Shown: positions 54,258 to 64,000 of the stretch, in pieces | Numbering within the stretch: the first letter of the stretch is position 1 | Layout of the letters: each line of letters begins with the position of its first letter | Notes under the pieces: generated by a model | The model's input: only the letters and a program-made list of their open reading frames with translations | What the model was told of the DNA's origin: nothing | Databases searched by the model: none | Assembly: GCA_007570785.1 (NCBI GenBank) | Contig: ML660201.1 | Location: forward strand, 49,694,316-49,758,315 | Source: Antilocapra americana | Lineage: Eukaryota > Chordata > Mammalia > Artiodactyla > Antilocapridae | Length of the DNA: 64,000 bases | Reading direction: 5' to 3' | Program-made: the position numbers and the translations under genes

Positions 54258-54530
54258 GGGCCTTCCTGGTGGCTCAGTGGGAAAGAATCCGCCTGCCAGT
54301 GCAGGAGACACCAGTTCGATCCCTGATCTGGGAAGATCCCACTTGCCGAGGAGCAACGAAGCCTGTAGGACACAACTATTGAGCCTGTGCTCCACAGCCC
54401 AGAGGCCACAACCACTGAGACCACGCACCACAGCTGGAGAGTAGCCCCCGGTCTCCACAACTCCAGAGAAGCCTGCACAGCAAGGAAGACCCAGCAGAGC
54501 CAAAAAGAAAATAAATAAATAAATACATAA
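54258..54530 (+). repeat. CHR-type long SINE
   Basis: Head 'gggccttcctggtggctcagtgg', B-box 'agttcgatccctgatc' and full body ending 'agaaaataaataaataaatac'. Third same-strand SINE of the cluster. Confidence 0.9.
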
Positions 54531-54544
54531 AACTATTACAACAA

Positions 54545-55174
54545 CAAAAAAAAACATACAAAAAAGAGATGCACAGCACAAACCCATGGGGTTCAGGAAC
54601 AAGGTCATACAACTGCAAGAAAGATCTACATGCCACTCAAAAAGAAGCACCAAGCATATTACTGTACTTAAGTAGAGACTGACCAGATGCCCTCTGGCAG
54701 GACTGGCCATCAGGAGGTAGGTAACATCAGACCCACTAGTTCACTAAGCGGGCAGACCGAAGAGCAATCCTTCACACCATGGGAGAAGGGCAAGCAGGAT
54801 CAGGCATAAACTGGGCCGGAAGGGACAACCAGGCTGCATGACCAGGCGGCGCGGACCTTCAAGCCACCCATCACTGTTGCATGGATGTCTCTCCTTCAGC
54901 TCACCCCGTCGGCCCCGTGTGGGGTCCCCGTGGCCAGCTGACAGAGAGGAAAAGGCCTGAGCTTGGCTGCTGGGTGACTGACTCAGGGTGTGGATACCAA
55001 ACGGAAGGGACTGCCGCAGTGCTGACACACACACAGGAAGGAAAAGACAGGAGAGGGAGGGAATGTCCCTGGTGGGCGGGGCTTCTGGGGCAAAGGGTCC
55101 CTGGACATCCATCCACCCTGCACAGAAAGAGAGGGGCTTGAGGTAAGAATATACACAGATGCATGAGCAGTGGT
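54545..55174. other. Intergenic DNA, no gene seen
   Basis: Unrecognised frames on both strands around 54744-55141. 54840-54930 is moderately GC-rich, without island character. Confidence 0.4.
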
Positions 55175-55191
55175 AAAAGACTTAGCAAGTT

Positions 55192-55707
55192 TTGCAGATG
55201 GGTCCATCTGTAGCATTTTCCTAAATTCCACATGAGTGATATTTTGTGATATTTGTTTTTCTCCTTCTGACTTACTTCCCTCTGTATGAGTCTCTAGTTT
55301 CATCCACACCTCTGCAAGTGGCACTGCTCTGTTCCTTTTTATGGCTGAGTAATATTCCATTGTGCATATGTACCATATCTTCTTTATCCATCCCTCTGTT
55401 GATGGACATCTAGGTTGCTTCCTTAGAGACACAGATGAACAAGCATGGACACCAAGGAAGGAAGGGGGCGTGGGATGAACTGGGAGGTTGGGACTGACAT
55501 ATACATATATACTATGTATAAAATAGGCAACTAATGAGAACCGACTGTACAGCACAGGGACCTCCATGTTCTGTGGTGACCTAAATGGGAAGGAAATCTA
55601 AAAGAGAGGAGATACGCGTACATGTATGGTGACTCATTTCGCTGTGCAGTGGAAACTAACACAGTACTGTAAAGCAGCGGTATACCAATAAAAACTAATT
55701 TAAAAAA
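55192..55707 (+). mobile_element. L1 with 5' inversion (twin-priming product)
   Basis: 55192 to about 55420 is L1 ORF2-end/3'-UTR sequence in reverse ('gctgagtaatattccattgtgc', 'gttgatggacatctaggttgc'). From about 55421 to 55707 the 3' UTR runs forward to an A tail. One pair of TSDs encloses both: AAAAGACTTAGCAAGTT (55175-55191) and AAAAGACTTAGCCAGTT (55708-55724), 16 of 17 matching. Confidence 0.92.
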
Positions 55708-55724
55708 AAAAGACTTAGCCAGTT

Positions 55725-56341
55725 GATCAGAGGCCTGGGAGGGGCAAGACTGGAAGATGAAGAACAAGAAGGCCAGGGGAAGAGGCCTACAGTGGACCAG
55801 TGGGTGAAGGACTTCTGTGCCCTTTGTTAGTGCCCATCGTGCAGACCTGCTCCAGAAGAGGCCCTAAATGCCTAAGTGACCAGGACGACGTAGCCATTAG
55901 ATGAGTCGGTCTCTGCTGAGCGCTGGCTCTGTGTGCTTGTGAATGAGGTAGTCATGTGGCAGAGACGCAATCTGTGGGCACCCACTTCCCAAAGCTCATC
56001 TAGTCCTTGTCCCTGCCACCAGCAGACACCCTGAGACCCCCACCCCGCAAGGCCCCGTCACGCTTCCATCTACTCCCTCCCTTGTACAATAAGGGCTGTA
56101 CTTAGTGGGCTCCCTGTCATCGGGCATTATCAGCTAATAATTGTTCTCACTGTCCAGAGATGGTACACTCATCGGTAATTACAGGCTGCGAGCTATTTTC
56201 TCCAGAGGCCTGTTCAGTGCAGCTCACTTCATAAAAGGACAGGAAATTGTCTGCCCTCCAGGGGTGGAGCAGTGTCTGCAAAAACACCAATATGGTGGAA
56301 TTAGGGGTCCTTTCATTCTAGCAGTAAATAAATTCTACCAA
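55725..56341. other. Intergenic DNA with a candidate conserved element
   Basis: 56110-56250 carries several homeodomain-type words (TAATAATT, GGTAATTACAG) in unique DNA. No gene recognised. Confidence 0.4.
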
Positions 56342-56616
56342 AAAATAAATGTATTTATTTATTATCATTATTTGGCTGCACTGGGTCTTCTCTGGCACTC
56401 GGTTCTCCAGTTGTGGCGAGCGGGAGCTACTCTTCATTGTGTGCACAGGCTTCTCTTTGCTGTGGCTTCATTGCAGAGCACAGGCTCTAGGTGAGCAGGT
56501 TTTAGTAGCTGTGGTGTGTGCCCCACGGCACGTGGGATCTTACTGGGTCAGGGATGGAACCTGTGTCTCCTGAGTTGCAAGGCAGGTTCGTATCTGCCGA
56601 ACCACCAGTGAAGTCT
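56342..56616 (-). repeat. CHR-type long SINE, reverse
   Basis: 'ggctgcactgggtcttctctgg', 'ctgtggcttcattgcagagc', head end 'gaaccaccagtgaagtc'. Confidence 0.88.
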
Positions 56617-58764
56617 TGAAGCAGTACCTTTTGAAGAGTGTTTGTGACATAATTTAATTTCCCAAAATGCACCTAGCAGGGCCCAAAATGGTTCTGCATC
56701 CCACTGCAGAGTGGAATTCCTAGATCCTGATCTTCATCTTCCTGGCAGGCAGAGAAGAGCTAATCGCAGTGAGAGCCCCAGAACCTGGTGCCTGGTACAC
56801 TCCCAGCCGTAACACCCCAGACCTTGGGATAGATAACTCCATGGAAGAGAGAAGGTCCCTCTGTTACTGGGAGGACTTGAAGCTCCAAGATGCACAGCAA
56901 CTCCCAGGGTCACCAGTCAGATTTTACCTTATCCCCCACCTGCAGAGCCGCTGGCCAGGGTCTGGCTTTGCCAGCAGGGTCCTCTGTCCACCTGCGGTTT
57001 GGATGTAAAAGCCTATCTGTAGTTTCATCATTTCTGTCTCACATTTAGAAGCCTAGGATTTGAGGCCTGCTTCTTTTCCTTTCAGGAGGTGAATCTTCAT
57101 TTGAAACCCGTCTGGAAAACGGACCAAATGAAGCTGCTCAGAACTGAACCTCTGCTTCCCCAGCCCCATAGATTTGGAGCTCTGTTTAAAAGACGTGGTG
57201 CATGGCCCTGGGACTGGTGAGATCACTGGCCTTGGGACTTCCAACATGAAAGGCAGGAGCTTGGAGGCAACACAGGTCACTCCAGCCCCATACCTGGGCA
57301 GCTAACCCCTCCTGGGCTGGGCACATGGAGGGATGCCTGGACAGGGTCTATCCCCACCAGGCTTCCACCAGCACGTCTTGCCATTGTAGTACCAGGGAGG
57401 AGGAGCTGACGCCAGCACACAGGAGGAAAGACACCGGGACTCTAAGCCCCTTGCACGCCACTCCAACCCCACGCACCCATTTAACAGATGAGCCCCATGT
57501 CACCCAACTAAGGCTGAAGAGCAGGAAAATGGGAGGAATACTAAACACGATCCAAAAACAAGTACTTGGCAGCCTGAGTCTCTGGGGTGGGACATTCTCC
57601 TTACGGCCCCCAGTCCAGCCCTTTGTTCAGAGCCATACTTCATAGGTCTTCAGAAAGCGGTGGGTGGTAGAATGTCAGAATGAAAGAGGCCTTGAATCAT
57701 TGTGGTCAGGACTCCTATTCCCACAGGCTTCATATTAAGCCCCATTGTCCGTTTCTTTCTTTCTAGATTCCCCAGCCCCTAGGGGTAGCTTAGCCCTCCA
57801 CCCTAAGAGAAACCGAGACAGGAGTGAGTCAGGACATTCCTCCCTTGCTGACTCATCCAGACTGCCTGGGATCAGAATCAGCCAACACCCATCAAAAACT
57901 CACTGGTTACACCGGCCAGCCTCGCACTGATACCCACCCAGCTGTGCCTTTAAGGGTGGCGCCTGACTTCCTGTTTCTTGGAGGCCCACACCCTCTCTGC
58001 AGCTTTACCCTCTACTTTAACCCTCCCACAGAAGCACAGGAACACGTGATCCTGGCCCCTGGGAGGTACCTCCAGTTTCTTAGGTATCAGGTAAGTCAAG
58101 GCTGGTTTGTACTCTGCATACTTCTGGGTGCCGCTGTTTACTGTGAGAAACAGACAAGCCCGCTGTTACTGCCAGGAATGAAACCACAGTAACGGTGTAA
58201 CAAAATCCCTGTGTGTTTACTTAGCAGGGGGCAGGAATTTCTTCTATCAGAAATCCTGATATAGGAGGAGTACTGCAACTTACACAGAAATCTTGCTCAG
58301 AGTTTCCTAGCAGGCAAGGGGAAAAGTGATTGATGCTGCTCTTATTATCAAACAAAAAAAAAAAAGTATACTATATCTGCTCAGGGACCCAGACTCCTGG
58401 CAAATTTTTCTAACCTAGAGAGAGCCTCGGAAAAATTAGCAGGGAGGGAAAGAAAAGAAAGCAAACTTACTCCTAGCCTTGATGCCTTGACTACTAAATG
58501 CTAATTATCACCTGGAGAGAGCATGAAATAAGCATGGGCAGAAGCATTCCTGGAAAAGTGCTACAAAATTTACCAAGTTATCTTCCTGGTGCAGTTTCAA
58601 AATCTACTGTGAAGCCTGCTAAAGTGCACATTTGTGATCCCAACCCTAGACCCATAGAATTGGAACATCTGAAGGGAAGGACCTAGGAACCTCCATTTCC
58701 CTTGTATTCCCCCATGTGACTCTTAAAAGCACCCTGAAATTGGATAACTGATTTAGAGTTCCTT
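56617..58764. other. Intergenic DNA with an AP-1/TEAD motif group
   Basis: More than 2 kb without recognised repeats. A TGAGTCA, a CATTCC and a TGACTCA lie within 57825-57855. Frames of 106 codons (57325-57645) and 122 codons (57824-58192) are not recognised. Confidence 0.4.
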
Positions 58765-58775
58765 ATACTTAGAAA

Positions 58776-58993
58776 GGGACTTCCCAGGTGACTCAGTGGT
58801 AAAGAATATACCTACCAATGCAGGAGACAGGGGTTCATTCCCTAGGTCAGGAAGATCCCCTGGAGAAGGAAATGGCAGCCCACTCCAGTATTCTTGCCTG
58901 AGAAATCCCATGGACAGAGGAACCTGGTGGGCTACAGTCCATGGGGTGGCAAAAGTTGGACACGACTTAGCAACTAAACAACAACAACAACAA
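58776..58993 (+). repeat. Bov-tA-type SINE
   Basis: Head 'gggacttcccaggtgactcag', end 'ggacacgacttagcaactaaac' with an (aac)n tail. Imperfect TSD ATACTTAGAAA (58765-58775) and ATACTTGCAAA (58994-59004). Confidence 0.92.
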
Positions 58994-59004
58994 ATACTTG
59001 CAAA

Positions 59005-60434
59005 GTGCATTAAAATTTGGACCAAAGAGTACTTCCTCTTCCCCCACAAGTATAGCTTTGAGCAACAAAAGATGGCCCCACTCCCTGGACAACACCAGCT
59101 GAGATGTTTGTCAGCCAAGCTTGCACACCTGTGCTCACCACTCCCAGCCCTGCCCTACTGGCTGAGAAGTAAATGCCAAGAGGGATAAAACATGAAAGGA
59201 TTTTATCAGAGGAAATGCACGTGTGACAGGAAATAAGAGAGGGATCAGAAGAGGCTTCAAGGTGAGCCTGACCCCAAGTAGGGTTATCGGAGGTAGCAAA
59301 TAAACAGCTACAATGCCCAATGTGAATTTCAGATAAACAACAAACAAATTTTTAGGTATCAGCAAGTCTCCTGCAGGACTGGGGACATGCTTCTTTAAGA
59401 ACTGTTTCCTGTTTATCTGAAATCCACATTCACCTGAATGTCCTATAGCTTTTTTTGAGGGGAGGGTGTCCTATAGTTTACCCAGCAGCTCTAACTCTGA
59501 GGAAAGGAAAAAGGTAGGTTTAGCAGGAGCATCCTAAATTGCTGGGCTAAGGATGTTCTGCAAAGCCACCGGGGAGTCGCTGAGCCAAAGTTATGGAACA
59601 TCTGAGGCATCCCCCAGAATGGTATTCCTTCTGCACTACTGACGGGTCGTGGGAAGTGCCATGGACTCAACACAAATGAGAGGTGGAGTCAGAATCCAGG
59701 ATCCAGGATCTGGGGCCCTGGGTTAGGTAAGCTCCCTGTAGTGGGAGGTCTTCAACACACATGCTTACGGCCGCCACATCCCAGTACAAAGCCTTGAGTG
59801 GCTGAGGGGTTGGCAGCAGCTGCCACTGGACACCCGTCTTCCAGACCCAGCTCAGCTGCCTTGAAGTGAGGTCAAGAAAACACATCTCTGCCCCAGTTCC
59901 TCTGCCCTCCCTCCCTGCCCCGCCTCACAGGTTCACTGGAAAGAAAGCTGGGTGATGTGGCTGAGCACTTCTTCATCCTCAGATCAAAGGGTGGGTGTGT
60001 GCTGAGTGGACTTCATCCAGGCTCAGATCTCGCCTGGGGACTGGGACACGCTGCCTCAGCCCCACAGAGACTACCCCCACCCAGCACCCTTGGCAGATGT
60101 GAGCACACTGAACACCCCTTTTCCACAAAGGTGAAATCACGGGTCTGAGAGCATCTTGGGTCCATCTCTGGGAAAGCAGAACCGAGATGCCTGGAGAAGA
60201 AGAGAGGAGGGCGGGAAGAACCACAAGTGTTGCAGGTCTGGTGAAGGGTGGACGCAGCAACTGGTGGGAGAGAGTCCCCCGCCCCGCCTTGGGGCTGAAT
60301 GAACAGGGGAGTTCACCGGCCAGGGAGCTGATTATGGGCAGCAGGCTCCAAGCACCCCTGCAAGGTGGAGAGCAGTTCTATAGCACCACCATGCTTGTAC
60401 ATCACATCCCTAGGTTCTCTGATATTTCTCCCTC
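59005..60434. other. Intergenic DNA, no gene seen
   Basis: No repeat recognised; open frames are short and unrelated to known proteins. Confidence 0.4.
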
Positions 60435-60446
60435 TAAAAGGCACTT

Positions 60447-60718
60447 CTGGACTTCCCTGAGGGTCCAGTGGCTAAGACTCCACGCTTCCAATACAGGGGG
60501 CCCAGGTTCGACCCCTGGTTGGGCAGCTAGATCCCACACACCACAACTAAGAGTCTGCATGCTACAACAAAAGATCCTGTGTGCAACTAAGACCTGGGGC
60601 AGGCAAATAAAAATTATTACTTTAAAATTAAATATAGATATAAATAATAACATTAAATTGAAAATAGATATAACTAATAAAATAAGTCTTAAAATAAATA
60701 TCTTTTTTAAACTATCAA
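60447..60718 (+). repeat. CHR-type SINE with a long A/T tail
   Basis: Perfect 12-base TSD TAAAAGGCACTT at 60435-60446 and 60719-60730. The recognisable SINE ends near 60610. The following ~110 bases are nearly pure A/T with a loose repeated word (AAATAGATATAA, AATATAGATATAA) and still lie inside the TSDs. Confidence 0.92.
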
Positions 60719-60730
60719 TAAAAGGCACTT

Positions 60731-61135
60731 GTCCTTCAATTAACTATGGATGTACTCAGTGAGTTGCTCTCAACAAATCCGATGTGGCAGAAGTGATGGG
60801 GTGTGATGGTGCCTAAGACTGGGACATAAAAGACGTTGTGGCTGCCTCCTTGCTTTCCCTCTTGGACTGCTTGCTCTGGGCGAAGCCAGCTGCTGTGTCA
60901 GGGTATACACCAGCAGCCCTATGCAAAGCCCAGTGGTAAGGAACCGAGACCTCTGATCACCAGCATTGTGAACAAGCCCGCTTGGTATTGGATCCTCCAG
61001 CCCCGCTTGAGCGTTCAGATGACCGCAGCCCAAGCCAACAGCTGAAGTACCACCTCACCAGAGACCCCGAGTCAGAACTACCCAGCTAAGCGGCTGCTGG
61101 ATTCCTGACCCACAGAAATGCTGAGATAATACAGG
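60731..61135. other. Intergenic DNA, nothing specific
   Basis: Unique sequence with no gene recognised. Confidence 0.35.
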
Positions 61136-61139
61136 TGTG

Positions 61140-61325
61140 CTGTTCTCTCTCTTTTAAAACAGTATTTGTTTATCTGGGTGCATCGGGTCTTAGTTGTGGC
61201 ACGCAGGGTCTTCAGTCTTCATTGTGGCATGTGGGATCTAATTCCAGTTCCCTGACCAGGGATCGAATCTGGGCCCCTGCACTGGGAGTGGGGAATCTTA
61301 GCCACTGGACCACTAGGGAAGTTCC
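61140..61325 (-). repeat. CHR-type SINE, reverse
   Basis: 'ggtgcatcgggtcttagttgtgg', 'gggcccctgcactgggagtg', head end 'ggaccactagggaagttcc'. Confidence 0.9.
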
Positions 61326-62199
61326 ATGTTTGTTGTTCTAAGCCACTAAGTTTTGGGGTGATTTATTATGCAGCATTAGGCAACAAATATAAGCACTGCA
61401 GCCACAAATTCAAATAGCAACTCTGGGCCCTTGGACAGATGCCCACATCCCAGAGAGAACACCAACCTGGAGTCAGATGTGACCAGCTGGGGTGCCCCAA
61501 GGGCAGGCAAGGGGCCCTCCCAGCCTTAGGGAAAGGAACACAACCACATTTCCTTCCAAACAACTTGTCTTACACCTGACAAAGGCTTTCAGACCTAAAA
61601 GTCAACCTGTTGTCAGCTTTGTTCTCTGGCAAGGGAATGGGTTCTGGGCCCAGCAGGCTGGCTTGGGAAAGCCCTTAGAGCACAAGTGAGGACATTGAAG
61701 GTCGTGCAGATCCCTCCAATCTCTTTACCAGCTCAGTACATCCCTCTCCTAGCTTCTGCATATCCCTGTTCCGGGGGGCTGGCCCCTGGAGCTAAGAAGA
61801 TGGCACTGGAGCCACCTTGTCCTTGGAGAGAGCTGGGAGCTTCCTCCAGCTCCCCAGCAGCCTATGACCAAGAACTCCCTAGTGGGAGGACAGACACCAG
61901 CTCCTTTGCCTCGAGGTGAGGACAAGCCCAGGGCTCCCTGATGTCTAGGATCAGGCCGAGACTGCGCTCCCCCTGAACTCTCCCCCTTGGGCGGAGGGAG
62001 GGTGGTACTGGGGAGGCGTCTCCTTCCCATCTCTCCCCTGCTTTACCCACTGCCTGACTAGGTTCTCCTGAGACCACTCCCTTCAGAAACTGCTGGCATC
62101 AGGTCCTTGACCAGGTTCTAGAAGACTCTAACTTGAGACTGAAAAGACAGGACCTTCCAAGAGTCATGCAAGAGTAACCATCATTGGACACACACTTAG
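61326..62199. other. Intergenic DNA, nothing specific
   Basis: Unique sequence with no gene recognised. Confidence 0.35.
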
Positions 62200-62345
62200 G
62201 AGTTGGGCGGTGCCCTCCATCTTCAGAGCCAGAGGTCAACAGGAGTATTTTGGGTGCCAAATCACATCTGCAGAAATTGGGCATTCGAAAGACTCAGAGA
62301 CTGGCCCAAGGTTCATGGCAAAGAAAAGTACTAGGACTCAGATCT
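62200..62345 (+). repeat. Possible MIR relic
   Basis: 'gggtgccaaatcacatctgc', 'aaagactcagagactggccc' and 'aaggttcatggcaaag' faintly follow the reverse MIR core. Weak. Confidence 0.4.
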
Positions 62346-63657
62346 GTTCCTCCAAAGCCACGCTCCTGGTTGGACCTCGCTTCCTCCCCCATTTGGGCTG
62401 CTTAGGGTGTTTCTACATGTTTGTCTTTTTAACCCACAAACACAGACCCACTTATCCAATTACCACGGAGACCATACATGCTCCAAAGCATACGCACCCC
62501 TCTGAGCTCACCCGTGAATGGCAGTGCCAGGATTCCAAACCAGATTCCAAACCAGGATTCCACACAGAATGTGGAGGCAAGGCTGCAGTCGAGCCCCATG
62601 TTATGATGTGGGTGGTGGTGACCGTGTATGGTTGAACACTGTGCCCCAGAGGCCCTGGCAAGGCAGAGAACCACACTTTCAAAGGAAGCTGCAAGCCCCA
62701 GTTTGAGACACCCAAAGGAGAGGCTCTCCACTGGGGGAACTTGAGGTGACTTGGGGGGACGAGCTGAGACTTCTCAGGGCCACCCCGCCTTCTCCAGAGC
62801 ATCTCAGTCCACCCTATTCTCATCTTTATGACCTCTCTCCCGGTGATCCTGAACGCAGAGCTGCTCCACTCCTCTGGGCCTGGGCTTGGGCTGGTCCCCT
62901 TTCCTACAGTGCCCTCGTCACGCAGGCTTCTCTCTGTAAACAATCTTAAACCATCTATTATTGCATGCCAGTGGGGCATAGTGGTGAAGCACTTGGGGTC
63001 AGGTTCTGAGAGCCTCTGGTCTGGGCTCTGCCGCTGAACAAACACATGAATGGGGGTGAGTATTCACCTTCTCTACAGCTCTCGTCATAAAGTTCTAGGT
63101 AGATGGCCTATAGACAGGACCCTTGAGAGGCAGAGTGGACGCCTAACGTTTAACTTGAGTTGCTATGGCCTGACTCACTGTACCTCACCTAGAGGGACAG
63201 AAGGTGCTTTGGGGGACAGAGGGACAACACGGTGTTGGCATTAATCACTTGGACCGCCTCCAGTTGATAGTGCAGGGTTCAAACCCCAGTCCCTCCCTTT
63301 CCAGCTGAGGGACTTTGGGAAAGGCTCTGACTTACTTTTCAGGGCTGCTGGAAGGACAGATAAGTGTTTTGGACTATACAAAACAAGTACCACACAAATG
63401 GGAGATGTTGGTGCCAAAAAGGGGCTTCTTGGAGATGAAACAGGGGCAAAAGTATGGCTTTCTAATGGTGACATCTCACACATATGCAGGACAGAAGAGG
63501 AGCTGCCTTTAGAAGCAGATGACCTGCAAGTTCTGGGGATCCGGCTTTGACAGTCTCACATAAAGCCATTCTGGGCCCAGCCAGGGGGCCATCACCCCTA
63601 AAGGCAAAGAACCCTGTAGAACTTGGGCATTCAGAATGGAGAGTTCTTAATAAAATA
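62346..63657. other. Intergenic DNA, no gene seen
   Basis: A 197-codon minus frame (62452-63045) is the longest here but starts at a non-standard codon, has no motif and overlaps competing frames. A MIR-like 'gcatagtggtgaagcacttgg' lies near 62975. Confidence 0.4.
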
Positions 63658-63668
63658 AAGCTTTCGTT

Positions 63669-63780
63669 GGGACTTCCCTGGTCATCCAGATCTACACTTC
63701 CACAGCAGGGGGCATGGGTATGGTTCCTAGTTGGGGAACTAAGATCTCACATGCTGCAGGCTGCAGGAAAAATAATAATC
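63669..63780 (+). repeat. CHR-type SINE, short
   Basis: Head 'gggacttccctggtcatccag', B-box region worn, 'gaactaagatctcacatgctgc', tail 'gaaaaataataatc'. TSDs AAGCTTTCGTT (63658-63668) and AAGCTTTCATT (63781-63791), 10 of 11. Confidence 0.9.
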
Positions 63781-63809
63781 AAGCTTTCATTCCAGAAAAG
63801 CTGAGTGTG

Positions 63810-64000
63810 GAACTATGCCAAACACTTACATGCCTTGTAGAGGTTCATTTACATTTATGACAGCTTTGCGAAAAAGATGTCATTGTACCCCTTTTATAGG
63901 TGAGGAAAGTAAAGCTCAGGGGTGTGACTACCTGCCCTAAGGTTCACAGTCCATTACCAGAGGTGCCAGGATTGCAACCCAGAGGAGCTGGGTCCAAAGT
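63810..64000 (+). repeat. MIR SINE, runs off the window end
   Basis: 'gtaccccttttataggtgagg', 'taaagctcaggggtgtgac', 'gccctaaggttcacagtcc' and 'gaggtgccaggattgcaacc' follow the reverse MIR core. Confidence 0.82.

Noticed and set aside
62452..63045. 197-codon minus-strand frame
   Set aside because: Non-standard start, no motif, competing frames on both strands and no CpG or promoter features.
63697..63712. CTCF-like word in a CHR SINE (CACAGCAGGGGGCAT)
   Set aside because: Differs from the core at two positions and occurs in a common SINE context; too weak to call beside the perfect match at 27135.
1..64000. CRISPR arrays, operons, phage or endogenous retrovirus genes
   Set aside because: None seen. 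Short tandem words come from SINE tails and simple repeats; no LTR pair or retroviral reading frame was recognised.
1..64000. Exons of the human neighbours CDCP1 or LARS2
   Set aside because: No frame resembles either protein; in human both lie farther from TMEM158 than the window extends on either side.

Overview
The window is nuclear DNA from a ruminant, most likely a bovid. The evidence is the repeat content: dozens of tRNA-derived SINEs of the Bov-tA kind and of the longer artiodactyl CHR kind, BovB (RTE-class) LINE pieces ending in short GACTGAAC-type repeats, and ruminant L1 3' ends. Cow, sheep, goat and close relatives share these families, so the species is not resolved. Repeat family names are given from recognition of their sequence, without a library search, and repeat ends are good to about 5-20 bases unless a target-site duplication (TSD) is quoted.

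One protein gene is well supported: TMEM158 (Ras-induced senescence 1, RIS1), an intronless 291-codon gene on the + strand at 11479-12354. It lies inside a CpG island of about 1.7 kb with a cluster of GC boxes upstream, a 9-codon upstream ORF, and a polyadenylation signal at 12883-12888. All other long open frames are shadows of GC-rich DNA, unrecognised frames in intergenic DNA, or decayed transposon reading frames. The longest of the last is a 322-codon BovB reverse transcriptase piece at 51586-52554.

Layout: 1-10.7 kb is upstream intergenic DNA with old repeats (MER5-like, MIR) and a few SINEs. 10.7-12.9 kb is the TMEM158 transcription unit. 12.9-36 kb is intergenic and becomes denser in nested repeats; it holds a full-length but decayed tRNA-Lys-like sequence (26196-26268), a strong candidate CTCF motif (27135-27148) and two local inverted copies (32.2-34.4 kb). 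36.3-39.9 kb contains a young L1 with a 17-bp TSD and a 400-base run of N whose two flanks repeat each other almost perfectly over 1.39 kb, which looks like an assembly error. 40-64 kb is intergenic, with a BovB element (51.5-52.8 kb), a complicated SINE cluster (53.7-54.5 kb), a 5'-inverted L1 (55.2-55.7 kb) and two unique segments with clustered transcription-factor motifs (56.1-56.25 kb and 57.82-57.86 kb).

Functionally this is a gene-poor neighbourhood around one small GC-rich gene. In human, TMEM158 lies between CDCP1 and LARS2 with large gaps on both sides; no exon of either was recognised here. No new multi-gene system was seen. The most useful observations are the probable false duplication at the gap, the local inverted copies, the tRNA-Lys relic, the repeated use of one site in SINE heads, and the regulatory candidates around TMEM158.
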